64,000 bases of DNA. It comes from Tissierella sp. P1. Its GTDB lineage: Bacteria; Bacillota; Clostridia; Tissierellales; Tissierellaceae. The stretch spans positions 62,001 to 126,000 of the forward strand of contig NZ_NPMN01000009.1 of NCBI RefSeq assembly GCF_002266425.1, given 5' to 3'. How positions within the stretch are numbered: position 1 is the stretch's first letter; every line of letters starts with the position of its first letter. The notes below the pieces were generated by a model. That model worked only from the letters and a program-made list of their open reading frames with translations, was not told the DNA's origin and ran no database searches. This document shows positions 42,423-50,721 of the stretch, in pieces. Both the position numbers and the translations under genes were made by a program.

Positions 42423-43790
42423 ATGAGAGATAGTCGAAGATTCATAGCACCAACTCTGCTAGGTCTTCTATTAGTCGTAGCACTTGTTTGGGGATATAAT
42501 CAATATCAAGTTAGGAAACAACATGAAATAGCATTAGAAAATCACTACCAAAGACTATTCTTTGATGTGAAAAAGCATGTAGAAAATGTTCAAGTAAATT
42601 TATCCAAGGCCTTAGTAGCAGATTCAAAGGAGCAGAATATAGTATTATTTTCACAAATTATGAATGAAGCATTCTCTGCTAAAGACAAATTAGGACAGAT
42701 GCCAATAACTCATGCAGAATCAGCAAAAACAGAGAAATTTTTAACGCAAGCGGCAGACTATTCATCATATTTAATACAGAGACATCTTTTGGGAGAAGGT
42801 GTAACAAAAGAACAAAGGGAAGCATTAAACAATCTTCAAACCAACTCTGCAGCATTTAACGGTGAACTTTCCAAGATTTATGATAGTCTAGCAGAATCAA
42901 ATTTCGCACTGGGCTCAATGAGCAGTAAGCAGAGTAAAAAAGTAGAGCAGGGAAATCAAAAGGTATTTCAAACATCTTTGGTAACATTAGATAAACAAAT
43001 GGCAAAAACTCCTGAACTGATATATGATGGACCATTTTCAGATCAAATGTTAAATAGAAAACCCGTAGGTCTTCCAGATAATGATGTATCAATGGATGAG
43101 GCCAGAAATACAGCACTAGAATTTTTTGGAAAAGATAGGGTTAGAGATATACAGGCATTTGAAGAAGGTGAGAATATGAATGAAGTTAAAATACCTTCGT
43201 ACACATTCCATTTATATCCTCAAAATCAGCAAAAGGACTTAGCGGTATATATGGGTGTATCTAAAAAAGGCGGCAAAGTAGTTTGGATGGTAAATCCAAG
43301 ACCAGTTTCCAATATAAAATTATCAATAAAGAATGCAGAAGACAAAGCATTGAAGTACTTAAAGGAAAAAGGTTTTGATAATATGGAGTCTAACTATTCA
43401 TTAAAGTATGATGGAACCATCTTATTTAACTTTGCATATAAGGAAAAGGATGTAACAATTTATCCTGATTTAATTAAAGTAAAAGTAGCATTGGATACAG
43501 GAGAAATAGTAGGATTTGATGCATCAGCTTATTATATGAATCATCATGAGAGAAATATAGAAACTCCGCATATAGATGAAAGCGAGGCAAGATCTAAAGT
43601 TAAAGTGGATTTCAACATAGATTCTGCTAGGTTAGCTATAATACCAAAAGGAAAAAACGAGATTTTATGCTATGAATTTAAAGGAAAATATAATGATTCT
43701 GATTTTATTATTTATATAAATGCATTGGATGGTAGAGAAGAACAAATATTGCAAATAATAAAAGATGAGAATGGCACTTTAACATTCTAA
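42423..43790 (+). CDS. ypeB: Germination protein YpeB
   Basis: YpeB is needed for SleB to be localised and stable in the spore. A single membrane anchor (about 10-26; APTLLGLLLVVALVWG) leads to a helical region and three PepSY-type domains in the C-terminal half (about 215-450; MDEARNTALEFFG, IKNAEDKALKYLKEKGF, IDESEARSKVKVDF). At 455 residues it matches the family. It is cotranscribed with sleB and closed by a perfect terminator. Confidence 0.93.
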   Translation: MRDSRRFIAPTLLGLLLVVALVWGYNQYQVRKQHEIALENHYQRLFFDVKKHVENVQVNLSKALVADSKEQNIVLFSQIMNEAFSAKDKLGQMPITHAESAKTEKFLTQAADYSSYLIQRHLLGEGVTKEQREALNNLQTNSAAFNGELSKIYDSLAESNFALGSMSSKQSKKVEQGNQKVFQTSLVTLDKQMAKTPELIYDGPFSDQMLNRKPVGLPDNDVSMDEARNTALEFFGKDRVRDIQAFEEGENMNEVKIPSYTFHLYPQNQQKDLAVYMGVSKKGGKVVWMVNPRPVSNIKLSIKNAEDKALKYLKEKGFDNMESNYSLKYDGTILFNFAYKEKDVTIYPDLIKVKVALDTGEIVGFDASAYYMNHHERNIETPHIDESEARSKVKVDFNIDSARLAIIPKGKNEILCYEFKGKYNDSDFIIYINALDGREEQILQIIKDENGTLTF

Positions 43791-43796
43791 GTTTAA

Positions 43797-43836
43797 AACA
43801 AGGACTCATTTTGAAAAATGAGTCCTTGTTTTTTTG
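43797..43836 (+). terminator. sleB-ypeB terminator
   Basis: AACAAGGACTCATTTT pairs with AATGAGTCCTTGTT across a short A-rich loop, followed by T7. Confidence 0.9.
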
Positions 43837-43866
43837 ATGACCTTGGTCACTTTTTTGTCAAATCAC

Positions 43867-43896
43867 TTGCATACTAATGATAATACTTGATATAAT
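43867..43896 (+). promoter_or_regulatory. Promoter of the lipoprotein gene
   Basis: TTGCAT (43867-43872) and TATAAT (43891-43896) with an 18-bp spacer lie about 55 bp before the ATG. Confidence 0.6.
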
Positions 43897-43949
43897 GATA
43901 ATAATGAGCATATACATAATATTATGCAAAAAAATCTAGGAGGGATTGT

Positions 43950-45146
43950 ATGAAAAAAATATCGGTATTAGCATTGATATTAGCGTTATCCATATCATTA
44001 ACGGGCTGTGTTGGCGGAGAATTAAAGCTATACAATGCTTTTAACAAAATGCAAGATGTAACTTCAATAGAGTCTGAGATGGAAATGGGATTTACCTTTG
44101 AAACTGAAGGGTTCTCAGAAGAAGATCAGATAATGTTAGAGCAAGTAAGTGCTATGGTAAATAATTCCAAAATCACAATGAATCAAAAGGCACAATACAA
44201 CAAGGGACAGACAGTAGGCCAAGCACAAGTAGATATGAATATGAACTTTGGCGGTATGGTAATGCCTATGAATGTTTGGGTTGATATGGATATGTCAACT
44301 GATGAACTAAAAATGAAAGAAATCATAAAGATGCCTCAAATGTTAATGAATTCCATGGTTCCAAATGATCCTGAAAAACAATATTTAGTTCTTGATATGG
44401 GACAAATGATGAAAGAAGAAAGTAAAGAATTAAATTTCAATGAATTGATGAAATTTAGTAAAGAGTTCCAACCTAAATTAGCAGAGTTTATGAAAGAAAT
44501 CCAAAAAGATTTTAAACCAGATATAAAAATGGTTGAAGAAAAAGGTAGCAAAGTAGTAAACAAAGAAATGTTAAACATATATGAATTGACATTAAATGAT
44601 GCTACCTTAAAAGAACTTGTAAAATATGCTGTAAACTATAGCTTAGATAAAAAAGAGGTTGTTGAATTCATAAAAGAATATATGAATGCAGTAATGAAGG
44701 TAGTAACTATTCCAGAAGCAGAAAAGAAAGCAGCAGAAGCTGAAATTAAACAAGGATTAGAAGATCTTGAAAAACAATTACCAGAATTCAAAGTAAAATT
44801 CAATGAATTCATGGATAAATACGAAGATGTTAAAATCTTAGGAGATAAAGGTATAGTAATTGAATTTGGTATCAATAAAGATGGATATATAGTTCATGAA
44901 GTTGGTAATATTGACTTAAGAATAGATCTAGGTCAAATAGCTGAAGTTGTAGGAGAAAAAGCTCCAGAAATGAAAGGTATAATTAAATTAGGTATCAACT
45001 ATACTTCAAAGAGCTACAATATAAATAGTAAAGATGTGAAAGTAGAAATGCCTAAAGTAGATGAAAATAATTCAATTGATTATATGAAAATGATGGAAAT
45101 GCAAATGAAACAAATAGAGCAACTTCAACAAGCTCCAGCAAAATAA
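43950..45146 (+). CDS. Met-rich lipoprotein of unknown function
   Basis: A signal peptide with lipobox LTGC (cysteine at residue 20) indicates a membrane-anchored extracellular lipoprotein of 398 residues. The rest is rich in Met, Glu and Lys, with alternating strands such as MEMGFTFETEG and QAQVDMNMNFGGMVMPMNV in the first half and long helices in the second. The strand pattern suggests a LolA/LppX-like half-barrel, but I cannot confirm a family. It is a single-gene unit with its own promoter and terminator. Ligand and role are unknown; the methionine runs could bind metal or just be packing residues. Confidence 0.65.
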   Translation: MKKISVLALILALSISLTGCVGGELKLYNAFNKMQDVTSIESEMEMGFTFETEGFSEEDQIMLEQVSAMVNNSKITMNQKAQYNKGQTVGQAQVDMNMNFGGMVMPMNVWVDMDMSTDELKMKEIIKMPQMLMNSMVPNDPEKQYLVLDMGQMMKEESKELNFNELMKFSKEFQPKLAEFMKEIQKDFKPDIKMVEEKGSKVVNKEMLNIYELTLNDATLKELVKYAVNYSLDKKEVVEFIKEYMNAVMKVVTIPEAEKKAAEAEIKQGLEDLEKQLPEFKVKFNEFMDKYEDVKILGDKGIVIEFGINKDGYIVHEVGNIDLRIDLGQIAEVVGEKAPEMKGIIKLGINYTSKSYNINSKDVKVEMPKVDENNSIDYMKMMEMQMKQIEQLQQAPAK

Positions 45147-45157
45147 TTATATAAAAC

Positions 45158-45194
45158 TAGAGAACACACTTTAACAGTGTGTTCTTTTTAGTTG
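45158..45194 (+). terminator. Lipoprotein gene terminator
   Basis: AGAACACACT pairs with AGTGTGTTCT across TTAAC, followed by TTTTAGTT. Confidence 0.88.
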
Positions 45195-45249
45195 TAATAT
45201 TTATATATTATTAGTAAAATAGATATATGATAATAATTAATAGTTTGAA

Positions 45250-45298
45250 TTAGGCGGATATCCGCCTAATTTTAGGCATATGCCGCCCAAAATTAGGC
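45250..45298. promoter_or_regulatory. Array of palindromes upstream of the lysine regulator
   Basis: Overlapping palindromes occur: TTAGGCGGATATCCGCCTAA (45250-45269), GCCTAATTTTAGGC (45264-45277) and GCCCAAAATTAGGC (45285-45298). The half-site is AATTAGGC/GCCTAATT. A matching site, GCCCAATATTCGGC, lies 150 bp upstream of the kdd sigma-54 promoter, so these are probable binding sites for the activator encoded just downstream. Confidence 0.6.
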
Positions 45299-45338
45299 AG
45301 AATATAAGAGGGGTTCTAAGCTTAAGGAGGATGAAGAT

Positions 45339-46727
45339 ATGAAAGATTTATTCTTTAGAGAAAATGTATTGGAAATTCTAGATTATTTAGAAGAGGGGCT
45401 ACATATTATCGACAAAAATGGAATAATAGTTTATTATAATAAATTTGCTCAAGGCATAGATGGAATAGAAAGAGAGAAGGTTATAGGGAGACATTTACTT
45501 GAAGTATATCCATCCCTTACAGAAGAAACCAGTACCCTTCTCACAGTAATTCGTACAGGAGAATCCATGCATAAGAAGGAGCAAACATTTCTTAACTATA
45601 AAGGTGAAAAAATTACAACAATAAATACATCCATACCAATAACATCAAAAGGTAAAATCTTAGGAGCATTAGAAATATCTAAGGATATAACGACAGTACG
45701 TCAAATGTCGGAGAAAATAGTAGACCTTCAAAATAAATTATATAATAATAAAAAAGAAAAGAATACCATAGATAGAGCTAAAGAATCTGCTCAGTTTACC
45801 TTATTAGATATTGTAGGTGAAAACAAAGAAATGATAAGGTTGAAGTCCCTTGCACTAAAGGCGGCAGAATCAGACGCCTCTGTATTGATATCGGGAGATA
45901 CTGGAACAGGAAAGGAATTATTTGTTCATTCTATTCACAATGCAAGCTCGAGGCGATATAAACCCTTTATCACACAGAATTGTGCAGCACTTCCAGGTAA
46001 TCTTTTAGAAGGAATACTTTTTGGTACTATAAAGGGAGGCTTTACTGGAGCGGAAGATAGACCTGGATTGTTTGAATTAGCTCATGGAGGCACATTATTT
46101 TTAGATGAAATTAACTCTATGCCTTTAGAACTTCAATCTAAGCTCCTTAGAGTTTTACAAGATGGTACCATAAGAAGAGTGGGAGCTACAAATACAATTA
46201 AAGTTAATGTTAGAATAATTGCTGCAACGAATATATCACCAGAAGAAGCAGTGGAGAAAAGACAAATTAGGAGAGATTTGTACTACAGATTAAATGTAGT
46301 ATCTTTTGAAATCCCGCCCCTTAAAGATAGAAAGGATGATATACCTGTACTTACAAGTTATTTCATTAATAAATTTAATGAGAAGTTAGGTAAAAAAGTA
46401 AAAGGTATATCCAAGGGTGTACTAAATATATTCAATAATTATGAGTGGGATGGAAATGTAAGAGAGTTGGAACATTTAATTGAAGGTATAATGAGTATAT
46501 CTGATGGAGAAATAATAGATATAGAGGACCTTCCATATAAATTTAGACAGCATAAGAAAAATCATGAACTACACGAATCCTCTCTCTCAGAAATATTAGA
46601 AGAAACAGAAAGAAATTTAATAAAAGAAGCTCTAAAACAAACAGATCATAATATAACTAAAACAGCAGAATTACTAAAAATACCAAGACAAACATTACAG
46701 TATAGATTGTCAAAGCTAGGGCTTTGA
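45339..46727 (+). CDS. Sigma-54-dependent activator of lysine fermentation
   Basis: This is an enhancer-binding protein of 462 residues: a PAS domain (about 8-125), an AAA+ domain (about 155-385) with Walker A GDTGTGKE and Walker B GGTLFLDEI, and a Fis-type helix-turn-helix at the end (NITKTAELLKIPRQTLQYRL). The sigma-54-contact loop reads GGFTGA rather than GAFTGA, a mild variant. It directly precedes the kam genes, and the kdd gene has a sigma-54 promoter, so its target is clear by context. It also has palindromes in its own upstream region, suggesting autoregulation. The PAS signal, perhaps lysine or a pathway intermediate, is unknown. Confidence 0.9.
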   Translation: MKDLFFRENVLEILDYLEEGLHIIDKNGIIVYYNKFAQGIDGIEREKVIGRHLLEVYPSLTEETSTLLTVIRTGESMHKKEQTFLNYKGEKITTINTSIPITSKGKILGALEISKDITTVRQMSEKIVDLQNKLYNNKKEKNTIDRAKESAQFTLLDIVGENKEMIRLKSLALKAAESDASVLISGDTGTGKELFVHSIHNASSRRYKPFITQNCAALPGNLLEGILFGTIKGGFTGAEDRPGLFELAHGGTLFLDEINSMPLELQSKLLRVLQDGTIRRVGATNTIKVNVRIIAATNISPEEAVEKRQIRRDLYYRLNVVSFEIPPLKDRKDDIPVLTSYFINKFNEKLGKKVKGISKGVLNIFNNYEWDGNVRELEHLIEGIMSISDGEIIDIEDLPYKFRQHKKNHELHESSLSEILEETERNLIKEALKQTDHNITKTAELLKIPRQTLQYRLSKLGL

Positions 46728-46730
46728 TTT

Positions 46731-46844
46731 AATGCACAATTCGCAATGCACAATTCACAGTTGTTAGGGTCTAGCTTTTAAGTCTTTTTTGCGACCTTCG
46801 GTCGCTTCCTTAATTGTGAACTGTGAACTGTGAATTGTGCATTG
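46731..46844. repeat. Dispersed palindromic element, copy 5 (after the regulator gene)
   Basis: It starts 4 nt after the regulator stop codon. The arms are AATGCACAATTCGCAATGC and GTGAATTGTGCATTG. The core (GGGTCTAGCT, T run, GCGACCTTCGGTCGC) is in the same orientation as copy 1 and nearly identical. Confidence 0.82.
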
Positions 46845-46851
46845 TCATACT

Positions 46852-46865
46852 GCCCAATATTCGGC
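46852..46865. promoter_or_regulatory. Putative activator binding site upstream of kdd
   Basis: GCCCAATATTCGGC matches GCCCAAAATTAGGC and GCCTAATTTTAGGC upstream of the regulator gene. It lies 150 bp upstream of the -24 element, a usual enhancer distance. Confidence 0.55.
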
Positions 46866-47012
46866 ACAAATTCTATTGTTAAAATCATTAAAAACCTATT
46901 TTTTCAACTCTAAATTTTTATTTCCAAAGAAAAAAATCCCCAAAACAGCTAAAACATCGTGATATAATTAACAAATGTCGTTTTATGATTTAAAATGACA
47001 TTTGATTTGGCA

Positions 47013-47029
47013 TTGGCATAGATATTGCA
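47013..47029 (+). promoter_or_regulatory. Sigma-54 promoter of the kam operon
   Basis: TTGGCATAGATATTGCA has GG (47015-47016) and GC (47027-47028) separated by exactly 10 nt, matching the -24/-12 consensus. Transcription would start near 47040, upstream of kdd. Confidence 0.75.
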
Positions 47030-47082
47030 TTATATTAATTAGTGAATAAATTTAATTTAAAATACTGGGGAGGAATGCAATT

Positions 47083-48120
47083 ATGAAAAAAGGATGTCCA
47101 TACGGTACTCATAGGGTTATTGAACCAAAGGGAGTTTTACCACAACCAGCACTTAAAATTGACAATGATATGGAAATTTATGACAACGAAATACTTATAG
47201 ACGTTCAAACATTGAATGTAGACTCAGCAAGCTTTACGCAAATTAAAGAGCAGGCTAAGGGCGACATAGAAGAAATTAAAAAGATAATGAAAGGTATCGT
47301 AGCAGAAAGAGGTAAGCACCAAAATCCAGTTACAGGTTCAGGTGGAATGCTAATTGGTACAATAGAAAAAATTGGACCGGCATTAGAAGGTAAAACTGAT
47401 CTTAAAGTTGGAGACAAAATAGCTACATTAGTATCTTTATCTTTAACACCATTACGTATAGATGAATTCAAAGAAATAAGACCAGATGTAGATCAAGTAG
47501 ATATAGTAGGTAAGGCAATATTATTTGAATCAGGAATATATGCAGTAATTCCATCAGATATGCCTGAAAACCTAGCATTATCAGTACTAGACGTAGCAGG
47601 GGCACCAGCTCAAACAGCAAAATTAGTTAAACCTGGAGATACAGTAGTAGTTATAGGTGGAACAGGTAAATCAGGTATGCTTTGTCTATATGAAGCAAAG
47701 AAAAGAGCAGGAGTTACAGGTAAGGTTATCTGTATAGGTTCAAGAGATACTACTCTACAAAGATGTAAAGATGCTAATTTAGCAGATGTATATATCAAAG
47801 CAAATGCAACAGATGCAGTAGAAATCCTTGAAAAGGTTAAGGAAGCTACAAATGGAGAAATGGCTGATATCGTAATCAATACAGTAAATATCCCAAATAC
47901 AGAAATGTCATCTATTTTAATCTGTAAAGACAGAGGAATAGTATACTTCTTCAGTATGGCTACAAGCTTTACAAAAGCAGCATTAGGAGCAGAAGGAGTA
48001 GGTAAAGACGTAACTATGATAGTAGGAAACGGATACACTAAAGACCACGCAGCAATATCACTAGAATTAATGAGAGAATCAGAATCCTTAAGAAAGATAT
48101 TTACAGAGCTATACGCTTAG
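47083..48120 (+). CDS. kdd: L-erythro-3,5-diaminohexanoate dehydrogenase
   Basis: Kdd oxidatively deaminates 3,5-diaminohexanoate to 3-keto-5-aminohexanoate with NAD+, the third step of lysine fermentation. KKGCPYGTHRVIEPKGVLPQ at the N-terminus is characteristic of the family, and VVVIGGTGKSGMLC is the Rossmann dinucleotide loop. At 345 residues it is complete. It is the first gene behind the sigma-54 promoter, with a GGGGAGG site. Downstream of it are kamA and the other kam genes, in an order that places this third-step enzyme first. Confidence 0.94.
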   Translation: MKKGCPYGTHRVIEPKGVLPQPALKIDNDMEIYDNEILIDVQTLNVDSASFTQIKEQAKGDIEEIKKIMKGIVAERGKHQNPVTGSGGMLIGTIEKIGPALEGKTDLKVGDKIATLVSLSLTPLRIDEFKEIRPDVDQVDIVGKAILFESGIYAVIPSDMPENLALSVLDVAGAPAQTAKLVKPGDTVVVIGGTGKSGMLCLYEAKKRAGVTGKVICIGSRDTTLQRCKDANLADVYIKANATDAVEILEKVKEATNGEMADIVINTVNIPNTEMSSILICKDRGIVYFFSMATSFTKAALGAEGVGKDVTMIVGNGYTKDHAAISLELMRESESLRKIFTELYA

Positions 48121-48211
48121 TCAATTCACAATTATTTGGGCAGATTTTTCGGGTCTAATTCCAATTCTCTGCCTTCTCAATTATACATTGTCTAAGTTGC
48201 GCATTGAATAA
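48120..48211. repeat. Degenerate palindromic element, copy 7 (kdd-kamA gap)
   Basis: It begins at the kdd stop codon with TCAATTCACAATT, contains a GGGTCTAA core remnant and ends in GCGCATTGAATAAA. The GCGACC hairpin is lost. Clearly related to the family but eroded. Confidence 0.5.
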
Positions 48212-48281
48212 AATTGCAGGCTTCATGACGGACCTTTGAGTATGAATTAGTTAGTATTAACCTAATAAAGGAGGAGAAGTA

Positions 48282-49532
48282 ATGCGTCATTATAGTGAAA
48301 TTGAGCTTTGGAAAAATGTTACTGAAGAAGAATGGAATGACTGGAAATGGCAAGTTAGAAATAGAGTAACCGATGTAACTACACTAAGACAAATAATAAA
48401 CTTAACAGAGGAAGAAGAAAAGAACATCGGTAAGGTAATGGAGAAATTTAGAGTAGGTATTACACCATATTATGCATCTCTAATGGATCCAGATGATCCG
48501 CATTGTCCAGTTAGAATGCAAGCAGTACCTACATTAATGGAAACTCATATTAGCTCATCTGACCTTGAAGATCCATTAGATGAAGATGAAGATTCACCCG
48601 TACCAGGATTAACCCATAGATATCCTGATAGAGTATTATTCCTAATTACAGACCAATGTTCTATGTACTGTAGACACTGTACTAGAAGAAGATTTGCAGG
48701 ACAAAATGATATGGGAGTGCCTAGAGACAGAATAGATGCATGTATAGAGTACATTAGAAATACTCCACAAGTAAGAGATGTATTACTTTCAGGTGGAGAT
48801 GCTCTACTAGTAGGAGATGATGTGTTAGAATATATCATCAAAAAACTAAGAGAAATTCCACATGTAGAAATAGTTAGAATCGGAAGTCGTACACCAGTAG
48901 TATTGCCACAAAGAATTACAGATGATTTAGTTAACATGCTAAAGAAATATCATCCAATTTGGTTAAATACTCACTTTAACCATCCAAAGGAAATCACTGC
49001 TGAATCAAAGACAGCCTGTGAAAAATTAGCAAATGCTGGTATTCCACTTGGTAATCAATCAGTATTGCTTAGAGGAATTAATGATTGTCCACATATAATG
49101 AAAGACTTAGTACATGGATTAGTTAAGATGAGAGTAAGACCTTACTATATCTATCAATGTGACCTTTCTATGGGAATTGAACATTTTAGAACAAAAGTAT
49201 CAAAAGGTATAGAAATAATAGAAGCATTAAGAGGACATACATCAGGATATGCAGTGCCAACATTTGTAGTTGATGCTCCTGGCGGAGGAGGAAAAACCCC
49301 AGTAATGCCTCAATATGTAATATCACAATCACCAACTAAGGTAGTATTAAGAAACTACGAAGGTATAATCACAACATATACAGAACCACAAATGATAGAA
49401 GAGCCATGTAATTGTCCTGTATGTAAAGGTGAAAGAGAAGGCAGAATCACAGGAGTTGCAGAACTACTTCAAGGACCAGAGGTAAAAGCTCTAGAACCAA
49501 GCTATCTAGAAAGAAGACATAGAAAAGACTAA
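48282..49532 (+). CDS. kamA: Lysine 2,3-aminomutase
   Basis: KamA converts L-lysine to L-beta-lysine, the first step of the pathway, using radical SAM chemistry and PLP. The cluster cysteines are C126, C130 and C133 (CSMYCRHC), and the PLP lysine is K338 in PGGGGKTPV, in line with the studied clostridial enzyme. LLSGGDAL and HFNHPKEIT are further family blocks, and paired cysteines near the C-terminus (CNCPVC) bind zinc. At 416 residues it is complete. AAGGAGGAG precedes the ATG. Confidence 0.96.
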   Translation: MRHYSEIELWKNVTEEEWNDWKWQVRNRVTDVTTLRQIINLTEEEEKNIGKVMEKFRVGITPYYASLMDPDDPHCPVRMQAVPTLMETHISSSDLEDPLDEDEDSPVPGLTHRYPDRVLFLITDQCSMYCRHCTRRRFAGQNDMGVPRDRIDACIEYIRNTPQVRDVLLSGGDALLVGDDVLEYIIKKLREIPHVEIVRIGSRTPVVLPQRITDDLVNMLKKYHPIWLNTHFNHPKEITAESKTACEKLANAGIPLGNQSVLLRGINDCPHIMKDLVHGLVKMRVRPYYIYQCDLSMGIEHFRTKVSKGIEIIEALRGHTSGYAVPTFVVDAPGGGGKTPVMPQYVISQSPTKVVLRNYEGIITTYTEPQMIEEPCNCPVCKGEREGRITGVAELLQGPEVKALEPSYLERRHRKD

Positions 49533-49669
49533 TTCACAATGCATAGCTTAAATAAATTTACAATTCACAATGCACAATTCACAGCTAGTGAAGCGATCAA
49601 AGGTCGCAAAAAAAGACTCCATAACCAGATCCTAATAATTGTGAAATGTGAACCGTGAATTGTGAATTG
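49530..49669. repeat. Dispersed palindromic element, copy 6 (kamA-kamB gap)
   Basis: It begins at the kamA stop. The left part has an extra arm unit (AATTCACAATGCATAGC) before CAATTCACAATGCACAATTC; the core is in reverse orientation (GGTCGCAAAAAAAGACTCC, GATCCTAATAATTGTG) and the right arm is GTGAACCGTGAATTGTGAAT. It ends 10 nt before the kamB ribosome site. Confidence 0.8.
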
Positions 49670-49691
49670 AAAAAAACTGGGGGTTTTTATC

Positions 49692-50720
49692 ATGCTAGAA
49701 CTAATAAATGGTAAGTACAAAACAATATCTATAGTAGGAATGTCTAAAAATAGTGGAAAGACTGTAGCATTAAACCATTTAATAGGGGAAGCTATTGACG
49801 AGGGGCTTTCTATTGGTATTACATCCATAGGTCGTGATGGAGAATCTCTAGATATAGTAACAGAAACAGAGAAGCCGCGTATCTTTGTAGAAGAAGGCAC
49901 TCTTATAGCTACAGCTACAGGAATGCTAGATCTAGGAGATGCTAACATAGAGATTATAAGTGTGACAGAATATAGAACACCTTTAGGTGAAATAATAATA
50001 GGCAGAGTAAGGGATGGGGGCTATGTTCAAATAGCAGGCCCCCAGCGCCTTTCTGAAATAAAAGCAGTCTCTGATATTATGTTAAATCTTGGTGCCAAAT
50101 TTGTCATCATAGATGGAGCCCTTGACAGGCTATCCCAAGCAGCTCCAGCTATATCAGAGGCTACTATTTTATCTACAGGAGCTGTATTATCTAGAGATGT
50201 AAATAAAGTAATAGAAGAAACAATTCATGTGGTGAATACATTAGGACTTCCAGCTATTGAAGATCATGATGTAAGGGAAATCACTAGAAATATTATAAAT
50301 GAAAATCAAATAGCAGTAATAAATGAAAATAATCAAGTAGATATCATCCCATTAAAAACAGCATTAAATGGAGGCGCAATAATAGGAGATCACCTAAGAG
50401 ACGATTCAAAATACTTAGTAATTCCAGGTTCTTTGGTGAAAAATACTCTAGAGGATTTAACTAGATCAACAAGAAGATATAAAAATATAGAGATAGTAAT
50501 TACGGACGGTACAAAAATATTTATAAATCCTAAGGATTGGCTGAAATTTATGAGGCAAGGTGTTAAGGTCAAAGTTCTGGATAAAATAAATTTAGTAGGA
50601 ATAACGGTAAATCCGTATGCACCCCAAGGATATTACTTTGAACCGGCAGAATTCTTATTTAAAATGCAATCCTATATAAAGAATATTCCAGTAATGGATT
50701 TGATATTAGGTGGTGAATAG
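49692..50720 (+). CDS. kamB: KamB-like ATP-binding protein of the lysine cluster
   Basis: This conserved companion of lysine aminomutase genes has an N-terminal P-loop, VGMSKNSGKTVALNHL (about residues 16-31), and a P-loop NTPase-like body of 342 residues. In several lysine fermenters an ATP-binding protein and a MutS-like protein lie between kamA and kamD, as here; their role is not firmly known, but chaperoning or reactivating the B12-dependent 5,6-aminomutase is a plausible idea. The start ATG follows GGGGG. It is followed by kamC within 1 nt, so the two are coupled. Confidence 0.85.
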   Translation: MLELINGKYKTISIVGMSKNSGKTVALNHLIGEAIDEGLSIGITSIGRDGESLDIVTETEKPRIFVEEGTLIATATGMLDLGDANIEIISVTEYRTPLGEIIIGRVRDGGYVQIAGPQRLSEIKAVSDIMLNLGAKFVIIDGALDRLSQAAPAISEATILSTGAVLSRDVNKVIEETIHVVNTLGLPAIEDHDVREITRNIINENQIAVINENNQVDIIPLKTALNGGAIIGDHLRDDSKYLVIPGSLVKNTLEDLTRSTRRYKNIEIVITDGTKIFINPKDWLKFMRQGVKVKVLDKINLVGITVNPYAPQGYYFEPAEFLFKMQSYIKNIPVMDLILGGE

Positions 50721-50721
50721 A

